Below are positions 51,161 to 62,500 of a DNA stretch of 64,000 bases, one piece after another. How positions within the stretch are numbered: position 1 is the first letter of the stretch; every line of letters begins with the position of its first letter. The notes under the pieces are model-generated. The model saw only the letters and a program-made list of their open reading frames with translations. It had not been told where the DNA came from and did no database searches. Source of the DNA: Parietaria judaica (lineage: Eukaryota; Streptophyta; Magnoliopsida; Rosales; Urticaceae); NCBI GenBank assembly GCA_954871525.1, contig OX940865.1, positions 19,142,420 through 19,206,419 of the forward strand. Direction: 5' to 3'. Position numbers and translations under genes: made by a program.

Positions 51161-52293
51161 ATTCCCTGGCATGACTTCGGTAGGCCCGTTCTTTTAGAGT
51201 TGCGGCATGCTCCTGAAAAACTACAAACCTATCTATATAATATTTTGTTTTATTTTAATTATAACTTTATATTTATATTTTCTACTAATTACAGTTATAA
51301 CTCTTATTTTCATATAAATACAACTATAGGTTATTAATATAATGTATTATTACTAGTGTGATTTTTAATTATTAATGTTTTATGGTGATAAATAGATAAT
51401 TTTGAAGTTATATAAAAATCTTGCCTAAATACTCAAAATTATTTTCCAGAATTTTCGTCGATATTCCGAATGGCATGCGGTATGCTCGCGAAATTTATGC
51501 GGTATTTCCGGCATGTCTTTTTTTTTTTTATTTTCCTATCCACATGCCCGTAAAACAGAAGAAGCGAAATGGCGTCGAAAACAACATTTAAAACCTTGAT
51601 TGGCTTGTAAAAATGCTTCATAATTTTTTTTATTTTTGTTCCATATATACATTTTAATAGTTTGAACATTTTCTATTATCAATACCCATCCTTCAAGTCA
51701 TATAGTCTTACTACAAAATCCTTGGCCAAGTTAATTGGTTTACATTACACGAAGTGCGATTTTGCACCAAAAAGTGAGATTTTTTTTTTATTATTGTTAA
51801 TTTGTTCGAAAAAACGAATGGGGTTGAAGTTATTCAAATAACTTTGGCGTTTTTGGAGCGTTTTGAGATGCGCTCCAGCAAGGGCTAGTTTTAATCGACT
51901 GTAATTTTTAACTAAAATGTCTGAACTTGGTTTACAACATACAAATTGACGGCCTTACAAAACGCACATGAGGGTCCTAAAACCGAGTCTAGACGACAAT
52001 GGATGATTTGGGTAAGCAGGCATCAATTCAGGGTGTATTTTAGAAATAAATGATTTGGGGAAGATAATTACTATATAATTTAGTTAGTTAATCATCCAGT
52101 GGGAAAAACTCACGACTAGTACTAATGTAATAACATAATTTCAAAATACAAAGCAGGGATTAGGATACCCATGAAATTGTTGACACACATTGAATCAAAG
52201 TAGCTTGAGATCACTGGAGCTTTCTTTATGAAGAACCAGCTCCTTATTCTCTTACAGATAGATAACATAGCAATATGTAGGGTCATACTCTGA
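51161..52293. other. Intergenic DNA downstream of SOT3
   Basis: AT-rich; no gene recognised. The last 200 bp may include the SOT3 3' untranslated region. Confidence 0.55.
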
Positions 52294-53253
52294 TCAAGCT
52301 AAATACTTGAACGTCAAACCGGAGCCATGTAGCTTCTCTTCCACTATCTTCTTCACGCGTTCCACCATGGATGGACTGAGATGGTTGACCCAATCACCGA
52401 CTTCTCCTTTCCTGAAAAAGAGTTTGAATTCGACAGGTTTGTGACTCGCCTTTCCATGCTTGTTCACGTCCAATTCCTTCAAGTTCTTCAAGCTACAAAG
52501 CTCAACGATCTGGTCAGCTACGCCACCGATTTCCTCCTCCGCAGAGAAAGGATACCCTACAAACTCGGCCATCTTCTTCACTCTGGAACGCGTGTCCTCC
52601 AACAAGTCCTCGTACTTCAAGAACAACACCTTCTCCGGCTTCTCCAAGCTCGCCTTCCAAAACCCTAAAACATGGTCCCAAAATGGCCCGAACGAGCTTT
52701 CTCCCCTGCAAAACGACTCGACGCACTCCTCCAGCGTCCATTCGGGCCAGCAAATCGGATGGCCTGCAGTGGCAAACTTCCAGAAGGAGACGATGGTATC
52801 GAGAGGGTTCCGGCAGACATAGACGACCTGACACTTAGGAAAGCTCTGATCCTCCGTGATAGATTCTGGCAGGAGCGGGTAGGGAATGTGCGTGGCAAAA
52901 AGCCGCTGCTGCGGAGAGTGTATGTTCAGATCACTGATTGAGAGGTTTGCTAGGTTACGGAGCTCGAGATGTGGGACGAGCTCGTGCGGGTTTTTGGTCA
53001 GCAACGGAGTGTCAGTGGGCTTGTAGATCTGACGGTTGACGATGGAGAACAAGAGAGCCTTGAGCCAAGTGGTGCCGCACTTGGGGTGCGAGGCGAAGAT
53101 GACGTCATTCTCTTGAGCTCGGAATAGTTGCTGAAATGCAACGGTGTTTGAAACAAAGTCGGATCTGATCCAACAACCTTGGTACAAGCTGAAGCCTGGT
53201 TTGGCCCAACCTTTTGCTTTGGGAAGCTCAGAAACATCAACATGCAAGTCCAT
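52294..53253 (-). CDS. Cytosolic sulfotransferase SOT3 (intact)
   Basis: Intronless 319-residue PAPS-dependent sulfotransferase, the usual length for plant SOTs. I start at the ATG giving MDLHVDVSELPKAKGW; the five codons upstream begin at a non-ATG codon. Key parts: phosphosulfate loop PKCGTTWLK at residues 57-65 (Cys where most relatives have Ser), THIPY with presumed catalytic His122, 3'-phosphate-binding YVCRNPLDTIVS with Arg148 and Ser156, and RKGEVGDW at about 281-288 near the C-terminus. SOT substrates in plants include flavonols, brassinosteroids, desulfoglucosinolates and hydroxyjasmonate; nothing here identifies which. It is the only unbroken copy of the array. A long (TA)n tract lies about 50 bp upstream of the start, in the promoter or leader. 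No signal peptide, so cytosolic. Confidence 0.94.
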   Translation of the reverse strand: MDLHVDVSELPKAKGWAKPGFSLYQGCWIRSDFVSNTVAFQQLFRAQENDVIFASHPKCGTTWLKALLFSIVNRQIYKPTDTPLLTKNPHELVPHLELRNLANLSISDLNIHSPQQRLFATHIPYPLLPESITEDQSFPKCQVVYVCRNPLDTIVSFWKFATAGHPICWPEWTLEECVESFCRGESSFGPFWDHVLGFWKASLEKPEKVLFLKYEDLLEDTRSRVKKMAEFVGYPFSAEEEIGGVADQIVELCSLKNLKELDVNKHGKASHKPVEFKLFFRKGEVGDWVNHLSPSMVERVKKIVEEKLHGSGLTFKYLA

Positions 53254-53298
53254 TCTTCTTTTCTTCAATTGTAGATGATGTGATGGTTATGAGTTAAT

Positions 53299-53301
<3 letters not shown>

Positions 53302-53354
<53 letters not shown>
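53302..53354. repeat. (TA)n tract in the SOT3 promoter/leader
   Basis: About 26 TA units, 49 bp upstream of the SOT3 ATG (the gene reads leftwards), followed by ACACACATAT. Length variation here could alter the promoter. Confidence 0.95.
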
Positions 53355-53364
<10 letters not shown>

Positions 53365-54594
53365 ATCATTTCTGTGATTTATTAAAAAAATAAGAGAAAA
53401 GAAAAGAAGAAGAAATTACATGTCGTTTTGGCAACAAAAGGTGACATGTCGTTTGGAGTATATACATTTTGTATTGTCTCCTTTTTCTTTTAAATTTCTT
53501 CATGTTCTTCTCAATAATGACTATCCAAGTTGTTGATTCATCGAGTGTATTTGTACATAACGTTTTGGTAAATAATCTCGTTGCCTTGAAGTGGTTTATT
53601 AACTTTTTGAATGATAAAATTAATTTGTTGATGGTAACTAGTAATTGTTTGATGGTTGATTGGTTTCTTGTACTTTGTTGAGAAACTTGACAGATTTAGT
53701 CTGTTTAAGTTCCTTTGCTTGGCTGATTGTGTACTTCTGTTTGCTTGTTTTGAAATTTATATTTGACTTTGGTTTTATTTGGCACAGCTTAATTTTTATG
53801 TGTTTGGTAAATTGTTTATAAAATAGTTATTGCTAGTAACAAAAAGTAATTTAGGGTTTAGTAAAAAAATTATTTAGGCTAAAAAGACTAAAATAGACTA
53901 AAACCGAATTTTTGTTTTTAGAAAATACCAAAAGCTACGACTTCTAGCTTTTACAATTCATGTACAAAAATCTAAAATCGATTTTGCGTTTTTTGAAAAA
54001 GCTATTTTGCCAAACACCTGAAAAACGGTTTAGTTTATTTTAAAAATAAAAACAAAACTAAATAAGATGTGCCAAACGTAAACTTCCATGATTTTAATTA
54101 AGATAACTGTTTGTCAGTTTGATATTATGGCTCATACAAATGCTTGAATTGTATTGTGGTTTGGGCTGATAAAACTGTCAACGAAATATTACTCACTTCA
54201 TTCCTTATAATTATGCAATTATATATGTACAAAGTTATGTTGTGTGTTATGTATTTATTGAGTGGTGGATCATGCTCGTTCTAATAATTGGTCTATGTAA
54301 GTAGATGTCTTGCCATTTGCCATAGTCTATGATTCGATTAGTTCCACTTGTCAAAGGCCGGTCTTGTGTTTGTAGGAGTTTTTGCCGAAAAATAAAATAA
54401 AATAGGGCCCCGCTATCTAAAAATATATTCATTAAAATTACATATTAATAAATTGTTAATATTCAAGTTTTAGATATATACCACTTTTAAAGTTCCAAAT
54501 TTTAATCTTTCAAAAAAAAAAAGTTCCAAATTTTAATAATGCGGTATTTTTTTAGAAAAGATTCATTAATAAATGATTTATTTCTCTCCCATAA
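53355..54594. other. Intergenic DNA, possible MITE
   Basis: No gene. The segment from about 53770 (TTTATTTGGCACAGC) to about 54080 (AAGATGTGCCAAACG) has short inverted ends and may be a MITE of about 310 bp; no target duplication was found. Confidence 0.45.
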
Positions 54595-54599
54595 TTTAT

Positions 54600-55099
54600 A
54601 TTTGGGTGGCATGATTTAATTTGAAAAACGAGTACGGAAGTTCCTATGAACTCGGTATTTCCGTATTTTTAGTTCGTATTCTCCGTTACATTGACAATAA
54701 TTATATCTTCTCAATCTTCTTTCTTATAGGAGGCGGTTCAGAAAGTATTTCAAAGGGCACTGCAAAACAAGTTCATCTAGCGCTCTTGGGTATGTACGAA
54801 AGAACCGAGAAATATAACTTGGCCAACGAGCTTTTGGAGAAAATGACCAAAATATTCAAGCAGTCAAGCAGGGTACGATCTCCTATGACTAATATTACCA
54901 TTCCGAATATTCTATACACAGGGGTGTAAAGTGCACCGTAAACAAAACTACGGGGTAATCTTTTGAAAGACACATATTTTATGTTACATGGAAATTCAGA
55001 TGTGGTTCAGGCGGATACAAAGACTCTGTTATAAACCGAGCCTTGTTAAGCCCTCCACGTTACAAACACATCAAATTCATCTCATTCTTGAGTTAAGTA
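54600..55099 (+). pseudogene. Duplicated RRP5 3' fragment
   Basis: Matches RRP5 from within exon 35 (TGGGTGGCAT.ATTTAATTTG), through the intron, exon 36 (GAGGCGGTTCAGAAA...) and its donor, to part of exon 37 (ATCAAATTCATCTC). Because the introns are included it is a DNA-level duplication, not a retrocopy. A deletion inside exon 36 removes the residues around [10 protein letters not shown] and shifts the frame; exon 37 is internally deleted and stops at 55099. A further match to the RRP5 3' flank appears at 56048-56092. Confidence 0.9.
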
Positions 55100-55182
55100 A
55101 ATCCTGTAAATAGAGAGCCAACAAGATATCCGGTTGGCCATTTTATTTATATATATAAAAAAGAAAAAAAACAGACCCGGAT

Positions 55183-55444
55183 TATGACATTCATCAATCC
55201 CGTGAGCCGAGAGGGCAAGAACGGGTAAGTTATGCAGTCTCGCATCGCCTGGACAAGGGGAAGTGCTGATGGGACGTTTTAGGAACTCCAAAGTTAAGCA
55301 TACTTGGCTTGGAGTAGTGCCAGGATGGGTGACCTCATTGGAAGTTTCTCGAGAAGCGTGCGGGTAAGGACAAAACACGCTTAAAAGACTTGTGTTGGCT
55401 TGTGGGGACAGTCGTCTATTCGATTAAGCAGTCGGGGCGTTACA
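55183..55444 (+). mobile_element. Cassandra-like solo LTR carrying a 5S rRNA-like sequence
   Basis: About 262 bp. It ends GGGGCGTTACA, the characteristic Cassandra end, preceded by TGTGGGGACAG, and contains a 5S rRNA-related core. Flanks are CGGAT at 55178-55182 and CGGAT at 55445-55449, a 5-bp target duplication. The left end TATGACATTC is a mutated version of the expected TGTAAC. There is no primer-binding site after it and no second LTR nearby, so it is a solo LTR. Cassandra elements are known terminal-repeat retrotransposons in miniature with 5S sequences in their LTRs. Confidence 0.75.
55265..55365 (+). ncRNA. 5S rRNA-like segment inside the Cassandra LTR
   Basis: Recognisable 5S parts are the A-box region AAGTTAAGCATACTTGG (55291-55307), AGTAGTGCCAGGATGGG and the C-box region GGATGGGTGACCTC (55323-55336), in the right order and spacing for RNA polymerase III internal promoters. 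The ends diverge from a true 5S gene, so it is retroelement-borne, not a ribosomal gene. Confidence 0.75.
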
Positions 55445-56092
55445 CGGATAAACCAATTTTTTCAGCTTTAAAATGTTTATATACGTTTTTAATCCCTAAA
55501 TTCATTTTATTGGTTCAAACTAAGGGTTAAAGTATTTTAGTCCGATTTTTTTAAAATTTAAATTCTTAAATTTTAAAATTATTTTGTGTGTTTGAATACT
55601 TATAGGTTAATATGAAATAATTATAAGACAACAAAAAATAAAGTAAATATGCATTTTTTTACTCAACAAACTCAGAAGTCGGGTACGAAAAGTAAAATAA
55701 TTAAACCAAAGACTCGGAAGTCGGAAAGTACAATGATAAACCGAACAATTAAAAACGAATTACATTTGAAAATTACTAAAGTAATCCGCCATTTCTTTAT
55801 TGATGATTTCGTTATCTTCTTGTCGTTTTCCGGCCAAAATTCAACCTCTTGAAAGCATAAGGATCTCGACCATAAGTTACTTCGTTGACTTGAGACGAGG
55901 CTCTTACATTCTTCCGGCACATGAGAAGGCCACCTCCAGTGATACCATTAAGACCGGGAGTGTAAGAATGTCCCGAGCTAACAATGATAAAACCGGATAC
56001 TCAAATCATTGTGAGTACCACCATTGAAGGATGACAATTTTTTTTTATCATCATGAAAATTTTGACACATAAGGTTTATTTTATATAATTAT
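55445..56092. other. Spacer between Cassandra LTR and copia element
   Basis: No gene recognised; short frames at 55649-56027 match nothing I know. The last 45 bp match the RRP5 3' flank (about 26830-26878). Confidence 0.5.
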
Positions 56093-56726
56093 TGTTGGTT
56101 ATGCCCAAACCCGATATTGTATCTCTCGGGTTATCGGATATCGACCCGATAACCATAACCGACATTATGGGCCCATTCGGGCTCAAGTATTAATTATGAT
56201 TCATATTAATTAATAATAGATTAATTAATCCATGATTGGGCTTTTAGAAAGCCCAATGGGTGGGCTTTTAGAAAGCCCACTAGGTCATGACCATAGGATA
56301 TTATAAATACCCTAATATGACTCATAATTAAACACACAAGATAAACCCTAGCCACCTAGAAATTTGAGCTCCCTCCCTTGGTAGTCGAATTTTGGCTTGC
56401 TCCCCGGTTCAATCAACGGTTGATCATCTAAACACCGACAAGGATCTAATCTATCATCCGAGGTGTTTTCCGGTCATCTAAGACGTTCCCGAGTGACGTG
56501 GTGGATGAAATAGAGGCGCAACACTTGAGGCGCTAAATCCTAAATTCGGCAAGCTCCAGAATCAAAGGAATCGGCAGTTATTCGGTACAGTTGGCAAAAG
56601 TACCGAAGTTTGGTAACGATCTCTAAACGATATCTTAATTCTCGCAATTATTCTAGATCTTTATTGTTCGATGATATCCCGTGATTTCTTCCTCGGGATT
56701 GAGAAAAGTCATCGAAAAACCCAACA
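56093..56726 (+). repeat. 5' LTR of the copia element
   Basis: 634 bp with TGTTGG..CCAACA ends. A TATAAATA at 56302-56309 is a plausible promoter. A 17-18-bp hairpin-like unit GGGCTTTTAGAAAGCCCA is repeated twice in tandem near 56239-56280. Over the 329 bp that can be compared, it differs from the 3' LTR at three transitions. Confidence 0.93.
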
Positions 56727-56727
56727 G

Positions 56728-56740
56728 TGGTATCAGAGCC
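56728..56740 (+). other. Primer-binding site (tRNA-iMet type)
   Basis: TGGTATCAGAGCC lies one base after the LTR end. It is the standard copia primer site complementary to the 3' end of initiator tRNA-Met. Confidence 0.93.
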
Positions 56741-57981
56741 GGTCTGAGTAATTTTAGAAAATTAGATATGTTGACCGAAATAATTTTAGAAATTTTTTTG
56801 TGTGATTAGATTTTCAGTGGGAGCATTAGAAAATTAATTATGTTAATTTTTGTGTGTTGTTCGGGATCCGGATTTAAATCGGGATTGGATTTTATTTAAA
56901 AATTAACATACCGGTATTTAGATACGAAATTATTTTCTGTAATTTTAGAGGGTTTAATAGTTTTAATGGGAGCAAAATTGTTATCGGAATCACTAAAAAC
57001 GGCAACGAAATTTGCCGGCACATGCATTGGGATGTGTGGTGCCTAGGGTTTCTGAAACCCTAATTTTTCGTGTGAAATTTTGGGGCCCAGCCATTCGGAT
57101 GGCCCATGCCCACATCCATTCACGCGGGTCGGGTATTGACCCAAGTCAAACTTTCGCGGGTCGGAGAACGACCCACAAACCCACGCGAAGATCGAGATCG
57201 CCGATCTCCTCCACGCACGACGGTCGTGCATTCCCGTCGTTTGACGACGGGGATAACGGCGAGCTTGTGCGACGAAGACGATGCATGAGCTCCGGCCAAC
57301 GAAGACGTCGCTCACCGTGAGCCCAACGAAGCCGGTCGCACAACCACCTCGGCCACGAAGTCCGACGATGAAGCAAGTCCTCGTCCAACCACGGCGATTC
57401 CGACGAGCATCTGTGACGACGGCGAAGACGGGCAGCTCGGCGACGGCGTGGCTCGATGGGCAACGGCGCGGCTCGAAGGGTGACGGCGCACGTGCTGCGC
57501 ACGTGAAGCCCTAGGGCTTCACCCTTAGCCTCCATTCGATATGGGCTTGGGCCCAGCACAAAGAAAGCCCAAAATGGGCTTTGGTCAAACAGCCCAAGGG
57601 GTGGCTGGTTTGACCAGCATTGACCAAAACGTGGTGGACCAATCAGTGGGCCCACCACGTTAAGTTGACTAATTTTTCGGGTTTGACCCGAAGCCCGTAG
57701 TCAGACCCGCTTCCCTAAATTATTAATTTTATTTTATTAATTTTATTTAATAATTTTAATTATGAATTTAATTATTATTTAATTTTAATTTTGTAAATTG
57801 GATTTACAATTATACCCCTCTAAATTAAAATGAAATTTATTTAATGATAAATTTGTTTAAATCTTTAATTATTTTAAATAAACAAGATTTAAACAAATTT
57901 ATAAACTTAGTAAATTGGATTTACTTAAGGCAGGGGCTGTTTGCCCTGCCCGTAATGCTCGGATTGCCCGAGGGCAACCCG

Positions 57982-58010
57982 TACAAGCTCGGGTTTATCC
58001 CGAGCTTGTA
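57982..58010. other. Perfect 12-bp hairpin in the copia leader
   Basis: TACAAGCTCGGG and CCCGAGCTTGTA flank a 5-base TTTAT loop. It would be present in the element RNA. Confidence 0.85.
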
Positions 58011-58354
58011 TCCCGGTATTTGATATTTAATTATATTTATGTTTAATTAATTTAAAATACGATTTAAAGTGTTTATTTTATTTTATTTATAATTATTATA
58101 AATATCTTTAAATATGAGTATTGAAAATCTAATATATGATATTAATTATTAATAAATATGATTTATTTAATATTATTATCAATCTTATGAAATTTGTTTC
58201 CATTTAATATTATGTTATTCATTTATTGATTCACAAATTGTTTGTTTATAAATTTTATTTATAATCAATAATTCTTAATTAGATTAAGATAATGAGTAAT
58301 CTTTTATTCATTATAGTAATAGAAAAGAAATAATCTTTAATGGAAATAAAAGAT

Positions 58355-58560
58355 ATATGTATATTATGATTAAAGATATTTTATCTATAAGATAGTTATT
58401 TATCTTTTAATTTTGTATTATGACAAAGCATGATTAAAGATATCTTATCTATGAAGATAGTTATTTATCTTTTATTCATTTAAGGAAAAGGACAAATCAT
58501 GATTAAAGATATTTTATCTTTAAGTGATTTATTCATCTTTTATTTAAAGGTAAAAGGTTT
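58355..58560 (+). repeat. Three diverged tandem units of about 70 bp
   Basis: Each begins ATGATTAAAGATAT and contains a TTATCT..TTTATCTTTTA tail; starts at about 58358, 58432 and 58499. Confidence 0.8.
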
Positions 58561-58578
58561 TATCTTTAAAAAAATTTC

Positions 58579-58614
<36 letters not shown>

Positions 58615-59389
58615 TGAGTATACTTTCAGAAGTATATTTAATTCAACATAGAATATGTTTTGCAAAATAGGATTATGTATTACATATTCATTGTCTTAAT
58701 TCTTAGAACCTTTTAATTAGTTAACTATGTTTAGTTTAAGACAAAAGTTAGGATCACCTAAAACCCCTCAATAAATATTAGGTATAATGTCTTCCACCGG
58801 CTGGGTCCTCGATCTAATTGAGAAACATTTTGAGTGTGTCTCTAACCCAAGGGAGTACTCTTATACACTCTTTTAGACGCGTAGGGCGACCTATACTGTC
58901 CGCCGATTCACCCCGTGGGTCTACCTAAACGAGTACTCTAATTAGATTAGATATCGTAGACAATTCTTATGAAATCGTTTAGAATGATAAATAAAAAGTT
59001 GTCTTTTCTTTTCTAATCGTCAGAGATAATATAGGATATTAGAGCAATTGTTGACTTTCTCTGGGTGACTAATTAATGAAATTGATGATGGTAACTTTTT
59101 CATTAACAAATCATGAAATATTATATAAAGTCCTTATAATATAATTGTTACATCTTTATTATAATGTATGCTTTATAATTTACATGTAAAACTCTAGAAT
59201 TAGTAATGTGTTTATTAATTGTTTCATTTAATGTATGTGAAACAAGTGTCAACAAAGAACCACTTGAAAATTGTTTTTAAAGAACATGGAAACGAGTTTC
59301 CAAATCAAAAGGAAAGAGATTTCCTTGGAATGGCAAAGGCTTCTGAAATAATGTTCAGAGCCTTGATAAAGAAATGATTTTTCATAATA

Positions 59390-62300
59390 GATGAATACTC
59401 ATTTGGAGCCACCTGACAAAACTTCCAGAACTGATAAGAATGCTTATAAGAAGCATTTCGAAATTAATGATAAAATGCTTTTCAAAAGCATAAAATCACT
59501 ATAACATGGAAGTTCAATCAATATCTTCTGAAGATATGTGTATAGCAGGTTAAAACACAAGCGATGAAAGATTACAGAGAACTTATAGAATTCCAGAAAG
59601 TCTGTAAATTCTGAGGTTGGTTATAATTTAGGAAATTGATAACTCACCTTGAAGAAAAGCTCATGTAAATGATAAGATATTTAATGATCTCTCTATTGAA
59701 ATCGTTTAGGATTCCTTGCTCAACTTTCACAAATTGTTTGTGATCAAGTTTAACAAAGAGCAATGGAATAATGGCTCTTACAACAAAAGGTGAGTGGGAC
59801 TCCAATCTTAAAATGATCACATATGCGATGTGATAGAACATAAGGTTAGGTTCAAAAAATCTAAAAGTGCTTTCACTACAGATAACAAGGATTGTCTGAC
59901 TTGTCTTGAAAGAGGTGAAATATATAGAGTAATGACTCTTCTTTAGGTACAAGCGTTTTAAGATAGTTTGACTATTTTAAAGGATACATGTTCAATATAT
60001 GATATTTAACGTTGTATGGAAAAGGCTTAAACCATATAAACTCAATATAGCATATCTCAAGTATTGTCATATAAGTCACAATAACGAGAGACGCATCACC
60101 AAGCTCCATAATGATGGACACCTTGATCGTTCTGATTATGAATCTTACGAGAAATGCGAATCTTGTCTAACTGACTATATGACAAAAGGCTCATTCAAAT
60201 GGGCACACTAAAGATTGATTGTGGCATTAAACCACACATGTTCATGTGTATGTGGTCAAATGCACAATAAGGATTAGGAAGGCTGATGGTACTTCATTAA
60301 TTATGACTACCAACTGATCACTTCAGTCGGTACAATCATGTCTATTTAATTAAGACAAAAGTTGAAATCACTTGACCGGTTCAAGGAATTCAAGAATGAA
60401 GAAGAAAACCAAAATACACAAAATAATAATAGGTCCTCGATCCGATCGAGACAATTAATATTTGAGCAATAAGTATAAAGTCTTCCTGAGTGACAAAAGG
60501 TTTGTCTGATCATTTATTTCTCTCGATACACCTCATTTTACGAGGTGTATCGAGAGAACTCAACAAACTCTGTTAGACTTTGTTAGTACAATGATATGCC
60601 TATGTTTATAAAAGGACATGCACTTTTAACTTGGTGCTACCACACTTTACAGTGTATCATGAAAAGTGATTCCGATGATAACATATAAAGATATGATAAG
60701 GGATAAAACCCATTTTGTCGTTTACGAGAAAATTAATACGCAAAATAGTTGTGACAAATACGGAGACTTTAAGAAAGGAAATCTTTCCTAGAAAGTCTAG
60801 TGGGAGAAAGTATGCACTTCATGAAGTACATAATTCACAAAATCTCGAGGAACTCAAGATGAACACAGAGGATGCTCACCAATGGTTGACTAAACTCCAG
60901 ATAGGATCGTGGAAGAAAGTCAAGCCGAATGTAAAATTCTTTATATATGATTAAGCGTTTGAGCAACCTAGTATGACACAAAAACCGTGTAAGTCGGATA
61001 AGGAACATCAAAGAAACTAAGAAAAGGAACTTCTCGTTTTGAACACAGAAGAACAAAATACTTAGATAACAATGATGAACCACCACTTACAATGAAACGG
61101 TTAAAGGTGAAGACCTTGAGAAATGGCTAGGAGCCATGCAATCAAATAAAATCATGTACATATACTAAGTATGTGACTTAGTTAAAGCACCCGAAGGGTT
61201 TATGCCCATAGGATGCACGTAGATCTTCAAGGGAAGATATTCATGAATGGTAAAGTACAACTGTACAAAAGGAGACTTGTAATGAAATAGTTCAAACAAG
61301 CCTATAGTAAAGACTAAGAAGAAACGTTTTCTCTTATTACCATGACTAAAGTCAATTATGATTTCGCTTGCTATTGCCAACTATGATTTAAGAATCAGGC
61401 AAATGGATATGAAGATAGTTTTCAGAATATGACTCTGAAAAGGAACATGTATTATACACAACCTAACTAACTTCATTGATTCATAACATGTTTCTGAAGC
61501 ATGCGAGTCAAATAGATACATACGTGCAAGTATGATCTATAGCAAGCATCTCTCAAATGAAATCTAGTTTTCAACGGAGTAACTAATGAGATTAGACTTC
61601 ATCGAAAAAAAAGATTAACCTTGTGTATACACGAAAGCTAGTGGGAGCACAGTAGTCCTTTAAAAGGATAGAAAATGATACGACGGAAATTCTTTAAAGT
61701 AAAGAATGAATAAGTCCTAGTACATAGAAAGGATGGCAGGATGGTTCAGTATGAACAAGAAAACTAAGGACTTATTCTGTAACTCTTGAGTTGCATCTTT
61801 CAAGAAAGCAGTGCTCTGAAATGTCAAAGCAATACAAACATAAAGAAAATGTTCTCTATACTACTGCTAATGGCTTTATAAAGAAAGCCATATTATGTAC
61901 CCGTCTCGATGTATCATTTACCTTAACAAAACAAGCCTAACAGGACTATCGTAAATAATATCTTCAGGTACCTTAACAGGACCAATGAAAGATCACTTAT
62001 TTACGACAATGTTGATCAGTCAAGCATTATCGCTTATACTGATGCAAATCACCAAACTAATCGGGATAATTTCACATCGCAAGTAGAATATATACTCTGT
62101 CCTAAATGATGGTACTGTTATTTAGAACAATAGTAAGTAAGCTACTGTAGTGGACTTGACCATCAAATCTGAGTATATAGCATCATAAGATGCAGCTGTA
62201 GAAGCTTTCTAAATCAGGAAATTTATTCCTGATCACAGTGTAGTTTCTGGCATTGGTGATCCAGTGCGACTCCTTGCTGAAAACAACGGAGCCAAGGCAC

Positions 62301-62500
62301 GAGTCAAGAAACTGAGATCACAAAACAAGAGAAAGGTTCTCAGTGATCAAAGACATAATTGATCAGAAGGTTGTTGCGATGAAAATAGTAGATACAGAAA
62401 TAAACGTGGTTGACCCGATGACCAAGGCTTCATCAATAGAATAGTATGGTCATACAAGATCTAGAAGAGTCTAGATGCTTGTGATCTATTCTAACACGTT
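59390..62500 (+). pseudogene. Eroded copia pol (gag-pre-integrase, integrase, RT, RNase H order)
   Basis: Fragments appear in normal copia order on the plus strand, broken by many stops, frame shifts and losses: a gag-pre-integrase-like piece at 60010-60205 (ERRITKLHNDGHL..CESCLTDYMTK), integrase-like traces at 60240-60700, the start of the reverse transcriptase at about 61110-61440 (EKWLGAMQSN, KAPEGFMPIG, then QMDMKIVFR), RT tail traces at about 61740-61970, and an RNase H-like stretch at about 62030-62220 (AYTDANHQTNRD, DAAVEAF). No frame longer than about 80 codons survives and no domain is complete, so it cannot make active enzymes. Confidence 0.8.

Larger units (their letters stand above)
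56741..59380 (+). other. Long leader of the copia element
   Basis: About 2.6 kb between the primer site and the first recognisable pol-like remains. It contains a GC-rich CGACG-rich block at about 57000-57660 with open frames on both strands but no recognised domain, a perfect 12-bp hairpin at 57982-58010, and an AT-rich part with tandem repeats and a (TA)n tract at 58582-58609. Any gag coding sequence is unrecognisable. Confidence 0.55.

Noticed and set aside
57146..57658. 170-codon antisense frame in the copia leader
   Set aside because: No domain recognised and it overlaps open frames on the other strand; better explained by GC-rich composition.
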